This document shows, one piece after another, positions 49,501-61,310 of a stretch of 64,000 bases of DNA. This DNA is from Arachis hypogaea (Eukaryota; Streptophyta; Magnoliopsida; Fabales; Fabaceae), in NCBI RefSeq assembly GCF_003086295.3, contig NC_092052.1, positions 76,760,687-76,824,686 of the forward strand, in the 5' to 3' direction. Each line of letters starts with the position of its first letter. Within the stretch, counting starts at the first letter, position 1. The notes under the pieces are model-generated. The model worked only from the letters and a program-made list of their open reading frames with translations. It did not search any database and was not told the DNA's origin. The translations under genes were made by a program, and so were the position numbers.

Positions 49501-50236
49501 GCTCCTCCGGGTTTTTTTTATTTGTCATTTTTTTTCCAAGACCCGTACGACTATTGCGTCCCTTTTTTTTAATCACTAATAAATCCGGGGGGACACCTAA
49601 AGCGAGCCGTAATGGCCTCATCTTCGGCAGCTCCTCCGGTTTTTTTTTAGGTACATCGCGACCCCGTCATTAAATGACATATCACCGAAGAGGAACCGAA
49701 AGGCGAGCCGTAATGGCCTCAATCTTCCGCACGGCTTTTAAATGACGCTATCCGAGGAGGACACCTAAAGGCGAGCCGTAATGGCCTCATCTTCGCAGGC
49801 TCCTCCGGTTTTTTTTTTTTTTTTACGTCGTGCAGACCCTCGCTCTTTAAATGACGCTATCCCGAGGACACCGAAAGGCGAGCTGTAATGGCCTCATCTT
49901 CGGCACGCTCCTCCAGTTTTTTTTTTACGTGCTGACCCTCGCTCTTTAAATGACTATCCCGAGGAGGACACCTAAAGGCGAGCTGTAATGGCCTCATCTT
50001 CGCAGGCTCCTCAGTTTTTTTTTTTCACACGTCGCTGACCCTCGTTCTTAAATGACGCTATCCCGAGGAGGACCTAAAGGCGAGCCGTAATGGCCTCATC
50101 TTCAGCAGGCTCCTCCGGTTTTTTTTCAGGTTTTTTATTTCAACGTCGTGCAGACCCTCGCTCTTTAAATGATGCTATCCCGGGACACCGAAAGGCGAGC
50201 TGTAATGGCCTCATCTTCGGCAGGCTCCTCCATTTT

Positions 50237-51236
50237 NNNNNNNNNNNNNNNNNNNNNNNNNNNNNNNNNNNNNNNNNNNNNNNNNNNNNNNNNNNNNNNN
50301 NNNNNNNNNNNNNNNNNNNNNNNNNNNNNNNNNNNNNNNNNNNNNNNNNNNNNNNNNNNNNNNNNNNNNNNNNNNNNNNNNNNNNNNNNNNNNNNNNNNN
50401 NNNNNNNNNNNNNNNNNNNNNNNNNNNNNNNNNNNNNNNNNNNNNNNNNNNNNNNNNNNNNNNNNNNNNNNNNNNNNNNNNNNNNNNNNNNNNNNNNNNN
50501 NNNNNNNNNNNNNNNNNNNNNNNNNNNNNNNNNNNNNNNNNNNNNNNNNNNNNNNNNNNNNNNNNNNNNNNNNNNNNNNNNNNNNNNNNNNNNNNNNNNN
50601 NNNNNNNNNNNNNNNNNNNNNNNNNNNNNNNNNNNNNNNNNNNNNNNNNNNNNNNNNNNNNNNNNNNNNNNNNNNNNNNNNNNNNNNNNNNNNNNNNNNN
50701 NNNNNNNNNNNNNNNNNNNNNNNNNNNNNNNNNNNNNNNNNNNNNNNNNNNNNNNNNNNNNNNNNNNNNNNNNNNNNNNNNNNNNNNNNNNNNNNNNNNN
50801 NNNNNNNNNNNNNNNNNNNNNNNNNNNNNNNNNNNNNNNNNNNNNNNNNNNNNNNNNNNNNNNNNNNNNNNNNNNNNNNNNNNNNNNNNNNNNNNNNNNN
50901 NNNNNNNNNNNNNNNNNNNNNNNNNNNNNNNNNNNNNNNNNNNNNNNNNNNNNNNNNNNNNNNNNNNNNNNNNNNNNNNNNNNNNNNNNNNNNNNNNNNN
51001 NNNNNNNNNNNNNNNNNNNNNNNNNNNNNNNNNNNNNNNNNNNNNNNNNNNNNNNNNNNNNNNNNNNNNNNNNNNNNNNNNNNNNNNNNNNNNNNNNNNN
51101 NNNNNNNNNNNNNNNNNNNNNNNNNNNNNNNNNNNNNNNNNNNNNNNNNNNNNNNNNNNNNNNNNNNNNNNNNNNNNNNNNNNNNNNNNNNNNNNNNNNN
51201 NNNNNNNNNNNNNNNNNNNNNNNNNNNNNNNNNNNN
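50237..51236. other. Assembly gap, exactly 1000 N
   Basis: A second unbroken run of exactly 1000 N, again probably a placeholder. To its right the sequence begins inside a copy of the region that starts at 27485, so the gap separates two contigs that share more than 12 kb of near-identical sequence. Confidence 0.99.
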
Positions 51237-51322
51237 TGATCCTCGTCCTTGAATTGACGCTATCCCGAGGAAGACACCTAAAGGCGAGCCGTAATGGCCT
51301 CATCTTCGGCAGGCTCCTCCAA
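51237..51322. repeat. Satellite stub at contig edge
   Basis: Eighty-six bases identical to 27485-27570, from tgatcctcgtccttgaattg to ggctcctccaa. In copy 1 another ~180 bp of satellite follows before the LTR; here that part is missing and the sequence passes straight into damaged LTR. Confidence 0.9.
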
Positions 51323-51329
51323 TGTAACT

Positions 51330-52788
51330 ACGTTCTCAGATAAATTGCTTCTGGTGGGATAAAGTCCCGTTGCAAGTATAGTCTAAAGCTCAAAAGTCTA
51401 TCATAAAACATTTTGTGTCACAAGAACAAACCCCTTAAAAAATTGTTAACTGAGTTTCAAACCTCCGGTGTCTTCTCAAGGAACTGCAAGAAGTATGTTC
51501 TTAATTGCTATGGAGATGTAAATTCGGGGTTCAAGAATGAGAATAAATATGAAATAATTTAAATGGCAATTAAATAAATAAATACTGTAAAGCAAACTTT
51601 TAGCAAGGTAAGAGAAATTGGAAGTCCAACTTAGTTATTCCTCTCACCAATAGTGAAAGTTGAATCTTAATTCACTTAGTTAACCTTTACTAAGCAAGAA
51701 AGTCAAGAGACTAATAGTTTGACCTTCCAATCCTATTTATTTCCTAAGAAAAAGTTGGGATTATTGAAGTTTAGTTCAATTAGCAAGATACGATTATCAC
51801 TTATGCTGAGTTTAATAACTGTTGAGTTACTGATTCTTAACCAAGACCAAAAGGGAGAAAGTAAAATTGCTGGAATAAAAGTGTCCTTAGATGGAAAGCA
51901 ATGGTAAACACAAATAAGGAGAAAGCAATCAATAACTAAAATACTCAAATAATTATTATTCAATTCATAACATGGAAAGGTTCATAAGCCAATTTGGCAA
52001 TATTATAGATACGAATAAAGCATTAAAGTAAAGTGGCATAGAAACATAAATTAAAGTAAATATTAAACTTGGATCGAGAGTTACTCTTAAAAACTAAGAG
52101 AAGTCCTAAATCCTAATCTAAGAGAGAGAGGAGAAACTCTCTCAAACTAAATCTAAATCATGGAAAGTGAAAATTGGCGAGCCTCCCTGAATGGATGCAT
52201 TCCCCCATTTCATAACCTCTGGTCTATGCCTTCTGGACTTGGATTTGGCCAAAAAGGGCTTCAAAATTCGCTATGAGCGTTTTCTACAATTTCTGGTGCG
52301 TGGCCTCTGTCACGCGTCCGTGGGTCACGCGGTCGCGTCGTTCGGAGCTTTTGCTTGCCATGCGGTCGCGTTTGTCATGCGACCGTGTCATGTGCGTTCT
52401 GCTTAAGGCGCGCGTCGCGTCAGTCATGCGACCGCGTCGCTGCTTCTTTGCGCTTAGCACGCGTCCGCGTCGCCCATGCGATCGCGTGGATGCCAATTTC
52501 CTCAGAAGCTCCGTTTTGTGCTTTCCTTCCAATGTTGTATGTTTCCTTTCCATCCTTTAAGTCATTCTGCCTTAGAAATCTGAAACTACTCAACACACTA
52601 ATCACGGCATCGAATGGAACAAAGGTAATTAAAATAATTAATTTTAAAGCTTAGGAAACATGTATTCACATATATCACATAATAAGGAAGGGAAAGTAAA
52701 ACCATGCAATTAATATGAATAAGTGGGTGAAGGATGAATAAATCACTCAAATTAAGCACAAAATAACTCATGAAATATGGGTTTATCA
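51330..52788 (-). repeat. 3' LTR of copy 2, truncated and indel-rich
   Basis: Matches 27750-29262, sharing its diagnostic bases (for example gttaactgag and ttcgctatgagcg), so it is the equivalent LTR. It is about 50 bases shorter, through scattered losses of single bases, many in runs. LTR similarity is clear from about 51351 (gggataaa). The putative TATA box has lost one T. Confidence 0.88.
52311..52490. repeat. CpG-dense palindrome-pair block in 3' LTR (copy 2)
   Basis: Equivalent to 28778-28960, with small deletions (gcgtccgcgtggg to gcgtccgtggg; gcgcggtcgcg to gcgcgtcgcg) that break two of the four pairs. These are of the same one- or two-base type as elsewhere in this LTR. Confidence 0.75.
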
Positions 52789-52804
52789 ACCTCCCCACAC
52801 TTAA
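52789..52804 (-). other. Polypurine tract (copy 2)
   Basis: Identical to 29263-29278: minus strand TTAAGTGTGGGGAGGT followed by LTR start TGATAAACCC. Confidence 0.88.
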
Positions 52805-54569
52805 ACAATAGCATGTCTCATGCTAAATCCAAGGTAAAGAATAAGTAAGGTTAAAGTGGTGGAATGTTATGCAATGCAACCTATTCTAAATGCAACTACC
52901 TAAATGAATGATGCATCATGCAATTCTAATTTATTCACTCATATATAAAACTTACAGGTAGTTAAATTAATTCACATTCTCAAGGAGTCATATATGTATA
53001 TATAGCCAAGCCTTAGATAATCAATAAGCACTTTTACAATTGAGATGGGAGAAGAAACATTTGCAAGACAATTAGATAATTCAAATAGAGATAATGTTAA
53101 TGAGCTATTGAACCCTCACTGGATTTGTGTTTACTCTCTAGTTACTCAGTGTTTATTGGGTTAATCACTCTATTCCTCTTTTTATTCTTCCTTTCTATAA
53201 CTTTGTTCTTCATCTAACCAATCAACAATTATAGAATACAGTCATACCAAAAATCATGAGGTCTTTAATTAAGGTTGTAATGGGGCCAAGGTAAAGGTAA
53301 GGATATATGTATAAGGCTAAGTGAGCTAATAAGTGAATCCTTAATTAGACTAAATCTCACCTAACATACATATTTAGTAAGACAAAACTTTTTTACCTAT
53401 TTTCCCATATTTTCCCACTTGTTGTTACATGCTCATGTTTCAAAATTTTTTTTTATTCTTATTCCATGTGCATTGCTTTTATTTTTGCATTTGGGGAATT
53501 CTTTACCCCTTTATTTTTGCAATTTTTTTTAATACACATGGTAATTTAATCACTTTGATTTCTCATGAGCATGCTTCCCAAAAATTTCTTAGTTGAATTA
53601 TTTTATTCTTTTCAACTCTTCTACCTTTTGTTTTTATCATCCATGTTCCCAATAGGTTTCCCACAATTAAACTATTCATAATTTTCTATCTTAAGCTAAC
53701 CAAGGATTCAACTTGGATTTTTGTTTGTTTTTAGCTTAAGGCTACTAGTGTGGTTAATAGAATAAAAGCGAATTTAAAGGCTCAAGGGGGCTAACAAGGG
53801 TGATGTGAAAGGTAGGTTATTTTGGGATAAGTGAGCTTAAAATCAATTGATGGCCTCAATCATTCTTTTGGTATGTATCTATATCTATATTCTATATTTG
53901 GACATATAGATTAAAACAAAGTAAAGAATATCAGAATATAAAAGAAGGGTGGAACACACAGGAATAAAAATTATGGTTTAAATGTAACCATACAATTAAG
54001 CTCAAAACTCACAGGCTATGTGTTCTCTAGCTCAAAAATCATTTATCAGTTATGTATGTCATGCAGGTTTAGTTAAAAATTCTCATTATTCTCAATGTAA
54101 AACTTATATTGAATGGCTTTAAAGTTTTAGTGTTACTCCTTGATGAAATGTTGTTAACTTAACTACATGATGTAATGCTATATATACAGGGTTTATGGAT
54201 TTTAATCTGTTATGTTCAAGTTCCTAGCTTACTTCCTTTTTATATTTATCAAATTAAACTAAGCTATAACTAAGCTATCTTTATGTTAAAAAGGGTAAAC
54301 TATACTAATTGATCCACTAATAAGTTAGAATTGCAGACTAAACTAAATAACTAAATAACTAAAATATGAACTAAAAATACAAAATGTAGAAATAGAGTAA
54401 AAATACATAAGAGTGGCAGTGTATAAGTACTCAGAAAATAAAAATAAAGAGAAAAATATAGAAAAATATCCCAAAATAAAAGAAAAGAGATGTAGTGGTT
54501 CATCAAAATAAAACGCCAGAGATGGCGACTTCCCCACACTTAAAGTGAAGCATCGTCCCTGATGCTCAG
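52805..54569. other. AT-rich non-coding part of element interior (copy 2)
   Basis: Collinear with 29279-31051, with a few substitutions and one-base losses. Nothing coding is seen. Confidence 0.6.
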
Positions 54570-56023
54570 TCAAGCCGGGTGTGAATGGATGTCATCACTG
54601 GTAGGGATGGTAGCTGGTGTCTCAGTGGTGGTGACTGCTGAGGATCTGGTTGCTGCAGAGGAGGTACTGACTGGATCGGGATCTCCGGATCTGCAGCCTC
54701 AATCTGATGGGGAACCTCCTGATGTGGGGCAGCCTGCTCTGTGCCTGCTGCGGATGGGTCTCCTCCTGGGAATGAATCTCCTCCTCGTGCTCATCCTCCT
54801 CCTCCTCTGATGCCTCTGATGGTGTGTCAGGCTCGGAAGGGATGTCACTACCCTGTCGGATCATCAGCTTCAGATGCGCATAGCGTCGCTTGCTGCGACG
54901 CTCCAATCTCTCATACCGGCGCCGGTTACGGCGCTCCATCTGATCAAGCTGTCGGAATAAGCGGTGCACGAGGCAGTACACTGGCTCTGAGGCAGGTGGA
55001 GGTGCAGTGGTGGTGGCAGGGGCAACTGTGGAGGAAGAGGGTCCAGCAGACGGTGGGGCTGTCTCAACAGTAGCAGTGAAGGGTGGTGGTCTGTAGCTCA
55101 AGGCCAGGAAGTTCCTACTGTGAAGAATGATCTTCCTGCAGTTCGCCGCTGGTGGTCTCTCATCGGCATCCTCCCATGGCACGTCAGCTCGACGGCCTAG
55201 CTGTGTAACCAGATAAGGAAAGGGAGGGTGCCGCGGACGTGGACCCTGGCCATATAATGCCGGATAAAGCGTGGCAAGTACAGGTCCTTACCCTCCATCA
55301 CACACCATAGGAGGGTGATCATAGCAGCCGGGATCTCCGTTTCATGAGTACTCAGCATCACAAAATTACTCAGGATCTGATGCCATAACCGAGCCTCATC
55401 ATTCAAATATGCCCTCTTGATCCCTCTAGGCATGGTGGTGTCCTGACCCATCTCCCAAGGAACAGTCGGGTCGAGGGCTATCCGTGCCTTAACAGCATCC
55501 CAATCAAATCGCATATAGCGCATGTCCTCCTCAGACTTTTGTAACCATCAGGCTGATAGGACTTAGGTGGAAGCTGTAGGATGTCTTCAATGGCCTCCTC
55601 AGTGACCAGAATCTGCTTTTCTCTCAGGTTCACTGCATCTAGGGTGGTGATGTAGTAGTTGCAGTAGAATTCCCTAACCCAAGATGCATTGACCTCTATC
55701 AGTGCTCTCTCCAGAAAGAACCAGCCTCTTTGCTTGATTTGCTCAGTGGTGTATTGCTGGAGTGCTTTTGGAATCTTCAGAGTTCTCTCCAGGTATATGT
55801 TCCTGGAGTTTGCAAATGCTGGATACTTCAGCTCACAGTATCGGTTTACAAATTTTACGGAATCATTTGCAGGGAGCAGCTGGTCAGCTTTTTCCTGCTG
55901 GGTAAAGTTCTTCTCCCGCCAGGAGGAATCGTGCATGAGATCAATGATGGACACAGCTGATTCTCCTCTTTTACGCTTGCCAGTTGTAGCTTTGCCTTTA
56001 CCTTTCCTCTGACTGGCAGACAT
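54570..56023 (-). pseudogene. Broken frame like 'putative plant transposon protein' (copy 2)
   Basis: Equivalent of 31052-32509. The TAG of copy 1 is a CAG here, but the frame is lost through single-base deletions relative to copy 1: in a T run at about 55537-55540, in a G run near 55222-55224, near 54747, and near 54636. The N-terminal part from MSASQRKGKGK is unchanged up to the first deletion. Because the two copies carry different lesions, the pre-duplication frame may have been open here. The four deletions may alternatively be assembly errors, as they lie in the indel-rich half of the copy. Confidence 0.68.
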
Positions 56024-57010
56024 CCTGAAAAATGGAAAACCAGGATATATAAAAATAGGAAAGCAAATAGGCAAAGAATCAATGAAAACACAGAGTGGCA
56101 CAGGAGAATTAGAACGAGGTAAATGAGTTAAGTAAATGTGCATTCAGGATTGTATAGGAATAAAAAGTTCAAAAGGAAAATTTCACAATCTAAAATGTAA
56201 TTGAATTCGTGTTAAACAGAAAAAATTATCATTATGCCATGGTTAGAAAGTTAAAGGAAAGTGAAAAACTAGAAAAGAGATTTTAAAAGGTTAGCTTGGT
56301 TAAAATTTGATAAAGAAGTTAGTAATTTAAAATCAGGGAGTCAGTAAAAAGTGGGTTAAGGTAAGTGGCATAAAGAAAATATTCCATGTAACAAGGATTC
56401 ACAGGTAGGAACTATAAGTAACTCACAACCAAACAAGAAAGCAAGTTGATGCTGATTCAAATAGATATAAAGAAAGCAAAAATTGGAATCAAAACATCAC
56501 AAATGCAGTTTATAAACCAGGAAATCAAAAAGGATAAGAATGCATGCCCAGGCATTCATGAAATGGTTTGGTTAAAGCAGAGGAAAACAGAGTTCAAATT
56601 GCCAAACCGAAACATGAGTGAAAACATTTTTACAGAAATTTGGGCAGCATTTCGGCTAAAATTGGATTATCCCGGAAAATAAACAACAATCAAAGCAGTT
56701 CATATAAATTAAAAATCAAGCTGCAGTTACAGATAATGAATAGAAACATGAAAATTCAGAGTAATAAGCAGCAAATGCAGGAAATCACAGCATATGAACA
56801 GGGTCACAGCAACAGCAGAATTGCAGATATGATAAAGCAGAAATAGGAACAATGCAAGTAAACAGACGTAAATCCACTAACCACATCCTAGGCTACCTAA
56901 CAACCTAAAATCCACTACAACATGCATATATAGTTATCCTAAACATGAACATAAACGGAAAAAAATAAGAAAAACTACGAATGGATAAAAGGGATCGCGT
57001 GTTGCGGAAC
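56024..57010. other. A-rich non-coding spacer inside element (copy 2)
   Basis: Near-identical to 32510-33500; the few differences include one base in catatctag/catatatag. No supported gene. Confidence 0.5.
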
Positions 57011-57033
57011 CTGGAAGGCGAAAGAAGGAGGAT

Positions 57034-57418
57034 GGGGTATAGGGGTGGCTGGGGGTGGTGGCGGTGATGTCCGGCACGGCTGTTGGCAGCGGTGGGGACG
57101 GCGGCGCGGTGCTGCTTGTGTGGCAGTTCGGGCAGGGGGGAAGGGAGGGGGTAATGGGGTTGGGGGTTCTAATGTGGTTGCGGGTGGGTGGCAGATGGGG
57201 GCGGTTGGCGGCAGTGGGTGGTGGCGCGGATGGGAGCAGTGGCAGAGATGGGGGAAAGAAGAAAAAAGGAGGAAAGGGCGGGGGGGAGAAAGGAAGGGGG
57301 TGGTCGGCGGCGTCTGGGGGTCGGCGGCGATGGTGGCTGGGGGTGGTGTTTGAGGGTTGGGGGAGAAGAGAGGGAAGGGGTTGGGGTTCAGGGGTGGGGC
57401 GCGAGAATAGGGTTCGCG
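57034..57418. other. G-rich stretch with G-quadruplex potential (copy 2)
   Basis: Equivalent of 33520-33905. The densest G-run cluster is at 57130-57166. One G is missing from a run near 57250, which changes the accidental frames but not the composition. Confidence 0.6.
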
Positions 57419-57446
57419 TGGCCTGGGGGGTTATATTTTGAAATCT

Positions 57447-57907
57447 ACGCGGCCGCGTAGAGCACGCGGTCGTGTGGTGGGGGTGAAATAGGGACGACGC
57501 GATCGCGTGGGTCGCGCGATCGCATGGAAGGGATGGAAGAGGGGATAACGCGATCGCGTGGGTCACGCGATCGCGTCGCTGGAATTTGTGCTAGACGCAC
57601 GATTCCAGCGTCGTTTCAGCGCAACTCTCTGTCTCCTTCTAGGGTGTTGTGCAATCCATGCGACGCGATCGCGTCGCTCACGCGGTCGCGTGGGATTGGT
57701 ATTGTGCAAGTGACGCGATCGCATGGGCATGCGATCGCGTGGGTCAATTTGTCCAAATCGCACAAGGGCCACACGATTCCAGCCTAACTTTCTGGACGTT
57801 GGATCTTTACGCCGATCTTCAGGTCACGCGACCGCGTGGTTGACGTGGTCACGTGGGTTATGTTTTCGCAATATGACGCGATCGCATGGGGCATGCGGTC
57901 GCGTCGT
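57447..57907. repeat. CpG-dense palindrome-pair block, internal (copy 2)
   Basis: Equivalent of 33934-34394. Six of seven pairs keep the 17-bp centre spacing; one pair (near 57715-57740) has lost a base in its spacer and is at 16. The first motif is gcggccgc here and gcggccgt in copy 1, which fits CpG decay in copy 1. Confidence 0.8.
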
Positions 57908-58113
57908 ACACCCTTTTTTTTGTGCAGAATGCAATGATTAATATGAGTGTTATGCATGATTCCAAGTTCAATAAAGTAAAATAAAAAGGAAGTAAAAATA
58001 AAAACAAATAGCATGAAATAAACTAAAAAAGAAGCGACCATACCATGGTGGGTTGTCTCCCACCTAGCACTTTTAGTTACAGTCCTTAAGTTGGACATTG
58101 GTTGAGCTTCCTG

Positions 58114-59678
58114 TTATGGTGGCTTGTGTTTAAATTCATCCAGAAATCTCCACCAATGCTTGGAATGCCAATAGTCTCCGGGGTCTCAAACTAGGCATGT
58201 AAAGCTTCTGAGCAGCTTCAAACAGATTTTCAGACTCTCGGGATGACGAATGTCAGGATAGAGTCCATGATTCCAAGCCTTGCATTTAAAACCGCCTCCG
58301 TCTTGATCTACATGTTTCCATCCGGGCGGTTTAAAAAGTAGATTTTCACCATGGTGACCAAACATTCTCCGTGATCCATTCGATTGAACATGATACCAAT
58401 CCGTGCACTTCGAGTTGAAGCGCGGAACCTTATTGAACCTTGTGCACCAGCTCTAAGTACGAACCATTTCCCTCTTACTCTTAAAGCCGCAAAGAGCTCT
58501 AAGCTGGCCATCTATTTCAAGAAAACCATATTCAAGTGAATAAGTAAAGTTATAGGTTAAGGATTGTACCCACTTGAAGCTTGTATTGGGTGGCAATGGC
58601 CTTGGGGTAGGTGTTTCTGGTGGTTCTATAAGTTCTTCTCCCTTGGGTTCTTCTGTGAATTTCTCCACTTCCTTGCAAGAGTCTTCAAATGTAGTATCAC
58701 CTTGGTCAAAGTCTTCTATGTCTTCCTCATCACTCGAGTCATAGATTGGAGGTTGAGAGAAATCTACCTCTGCATCATCTTCGTATTCGTCTGGGGAAGA
58801 TTCTTCGATCTCAGAGAATTCACTTGCGGATGCAAGTTCATTACTAAGAGAGATAGACTTGTGACTATCACTATCAAGGGAATTTGCTTCTTGGATTATT
58901 CCATCTGATTCTTCATAAACGACTTACCTTGGGGTTGTGCACTATCCTCCTTAGCATCAACTGTAACGTCCTTGACGGAGTTCTCTTCAGCTCTGGATTC
59001 CCATGGAGGTTCAGCATCTCCTAGATCTTCAACCAACTCTTCTTCTTGAACAATGACAGCTTCTTCTACTTGTTCTAGTATAAATTCATGCTCTGTCTTG
59101 TCCACTGGAGTCTCTAGTACCTCTTTCATGTTACGCTCTTCATGAAATTGTCCACATGGGGCTGTGGTTGGTCCTTGAATGTTTGAGCGTCTAGAAACCC
59201 ATTGGATTACTGCTTGCTCCAATTGTCGAATGGTTGTTTGAAGTTTATTTACTGTTTCCTTCAGGCGAACCTCTTATTCTCGGGGTGCTGGATTTGGACA
59301 TGATACATAGGAAAGTGGTGGTGATTGGGAGTGATTAGATTGGTACTGAGGTAAGGAAGGATCATACGGTGGCGAATGGTAAAGAGAAGCTTGTGAGTGT
59401 GGTGGTTCGAGGTTATGTTGAAAGGATGGTCTATAGGCACGGGGTGGGGCTTGTTGGTAGTTACAAGGTTGTCCACCATATCCTTCAGCTGGGTATGCAC
59501 GGTAGAATGGTCCTTGTCCATGATATCTCGGAGGGTGTTGTTGACTAAAGGGTTGATTATATCCTCTTGGCTCCATCCATCCTTGATTGGCCTGACCTTG
59601 ATGCATATTCCTGTTGTAACTTCTATTTCCTTCAACCAAGTTAGAACCAAACTCAAAGCGAGAGGGGTGAGAGTTCAT
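58114..59678 (-). pseudogene. Broken PBS-proximal frame (gag-position ORF), copy 2
   Basis: Equivalent of 34602-36167. It shares the TAA (59274-59276) and the TAG (58453-58455), so those stops predate the duplication. It differs by a one-base shorter C/G run near 58932, which shifts the frame where copy 1 has a TAA, and by a private TGG to TGA change at 58186-58188 near the C-terminus. Same acidic middle and same KHVDQDGGGFKCKAWNHGL-type C-terminal part. Not functional as a single protein in either copy. Confidence 0.65.
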
Positions 59679-59776
59679 GGTAGCAGATAAAATTAAAAAG
59701 GAAAAAAAATAAAAATAAATAAACAAGCAAAAGAAAAATATTTACAATAACCAATAATAAGGCACACGTTAGCAGT

Positions 59777-59794
59777 TCCCCGGCAACGACGCCA
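59777..59794 (-). other. Primer-binding site, tRNA-Asp type (copy 2)
   Basis: Same 18 bases as 36266-36283, including the single mismatch to tRNA-Asp, and the same 3-base spacer to the LTR. Confidence 0.88.
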
Positions 59795-59797
59795 TTT

Positions 59798-61310
59798 TGA
59801 TGAGAAAACTTTTGCGTGGTCTAGAAATTTGCGGATAAATCCTCGTTGCAAGTATAGTTTCTAAACCTTCAAAAGTCCTTTCATACAAACATTTTTGGTT
59901 GTCACAAGTAACAAACCCCTTAAAAATTGTTAACCGAGTATTCAAACCTCGGGTCGTCTTCTCAAGAAACTGCAAGGAGGCATGTTCTTATTATTGACTA
60001 TGGAGATTGTAAATTCGGGGTTTCAAGAAGGAGGAATAAATATGACAATTAATTTAAATGGCAATTAAAATAAATAAATACTGTAAAGCAAAATTTTGGC
60101 AAGGTAAGAGAAATTGGAAGTCCAACTTAGTTATTCCTCTCAACAATAGTGAAAGTTGAATCTTAATTCCACTTAGTTAACCTTTACTAAAGCAAAGGAA
60201 AGTCAAGGGACTAATTAGTTTGACCTTCCAATCCTATTTATTTCCTAAGAAAAATTTGGGATTATTGAAGTTCAGTTCAATTAGCAAGATAACGATTATT
60301 ACTTATGCTGAGTTTAATAACTGTTGAGTTACTGATTTCTTAACCAAGACTAAAAGGGGAAAAAGTAAAATTGTTGGAATAAAAGTGTCCTTAGATGGAA
60401 AGCAATGGTAACACAAATTAAAGAGAAAGCAATCAATAACTGAAATACCTCAAATAATCATTAATTCAATTCATAACATGGAAAGGGTTCATAAGCCAAT
60501 TTGGCAACATTTATAGATACGAATAAAAGCATTAAAGTAAAAGTGGCATAGAAACATAAATTAAAGTAAATATTAAACCTGGATCGAGAGTTACTCTTAA
60601 AAACTAAGAGAAGTCCTAAATCCTAATCCTAAGAGAGAGAGGAGACAACCTCTCTCAAACTAAATCTAAATCATGGAAAGTGAAAATTGGCGAGCTCTCC
60701 CTGAATGGATGCATTCCCCCACTTCATAACCTCTGGTCTATGCCTTCTGGACTTGGATTTTGGCCAAAAAGGGCTTCAGAATTCGCTATGAGTGTTTTCT
60801 GCAATTTTTGGAGCGTGGCCTCTGTCACGCGTCCGCGTGGGTCACGCGGTCGCGTCGTTCGGAGCTTTTGCTTGCCACGCAGTGGCGTTTGTCATGCGAC
60901 CGCTTCATGTGCGTTCTGCTTAAGGCGCGCGGTCGCGTCAGTCATGCGACCGCGTCGCTGCTTCTTTGCGCTTGGCACGCATCCGCGTCGCCCATGCGAT
61001 CACGTGGATGCCAATTTCCTCAGAAGCTCCGTTTTGTGCTTTCCTTCCAATGTAGTATGTTTCCTTTCCATCCTTTAAGTCATTCTGCCTTAGAAAATCT
61101 AAAACTACTCAACACACTAATCACGGCATCGAATGGAAATAAAGGTAATTAAAAATAATTAATTTTAAAGCTTAGGAAACATATTTTCACATATATCACA
61201 TAATAAGGAAGGGAAAGTAAAACCATGCAATTAATATGAATAAGTGGGTGAAGGATTGAATAAATCACTCAAATTAAGCACAAAATAACTCATGAAATAT
61301 GGGTTTATCA
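59798..61310 (-). repeat. 5' LTR of copy 2
   Basis: A 1513-bp intact LTR starting tgatgagaaaac and ending gggtttatca. It differs from 36287-37797 at only a handful of sites and keeps the ctc missing there. The putative TATA box is at 60509-60516. The right-hand end is followed by aggac and satellite. Confidence 0.93.
60826..61007. repeat. CpG-dense palindrome-pair block in 5' LTR (copy 2)
   Basis: Same as 37312-37492, including the decayed motifs gcagtggc, gcatccgc and gcgatcac, so that decay predates the duplication. Confidence 0.75.

Larger units (their letters stand above)
37803..50236. repeat. Diverged satellite array, central block
   Basis: About 105-110 head-to-tail monomers of the same family and orientation as the left array, with one or two T-tracts. 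It contains nested duplications described separately. Close to the gap (about 49500-50236) the units become irregular, with partial and rearranged monomers. No gene is visible. Confidence 0.95.
51330..61310 (-). mobile_element. LTR retrotransposon copy 2 (outer 3' LTR end damaged)
   Basis: A second copy of the 27750-37797 element, same orientation and same layout, collinear throughout at an offset of about 23.5 kb. The right end is intact, followed by aggac and the same satellite. The left end is not: the first ~30 bases of the LTR and the adjoining satellite are lost or garbled. Many one-base deletions relative to copy 1 occur near the gap and become rare to the right. It is a duplicate of the same insertion, not an independent one, because flank and target site agree. 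No RT or integrase coding. Confidence 0.92.

Noticed and set aside
51330..61310. Independent second insertion of the same family
   Set aside because: It shares target sequence, flanking satellite and LTR-specific variants with copy 1, so it is a duplicate of one insertion.
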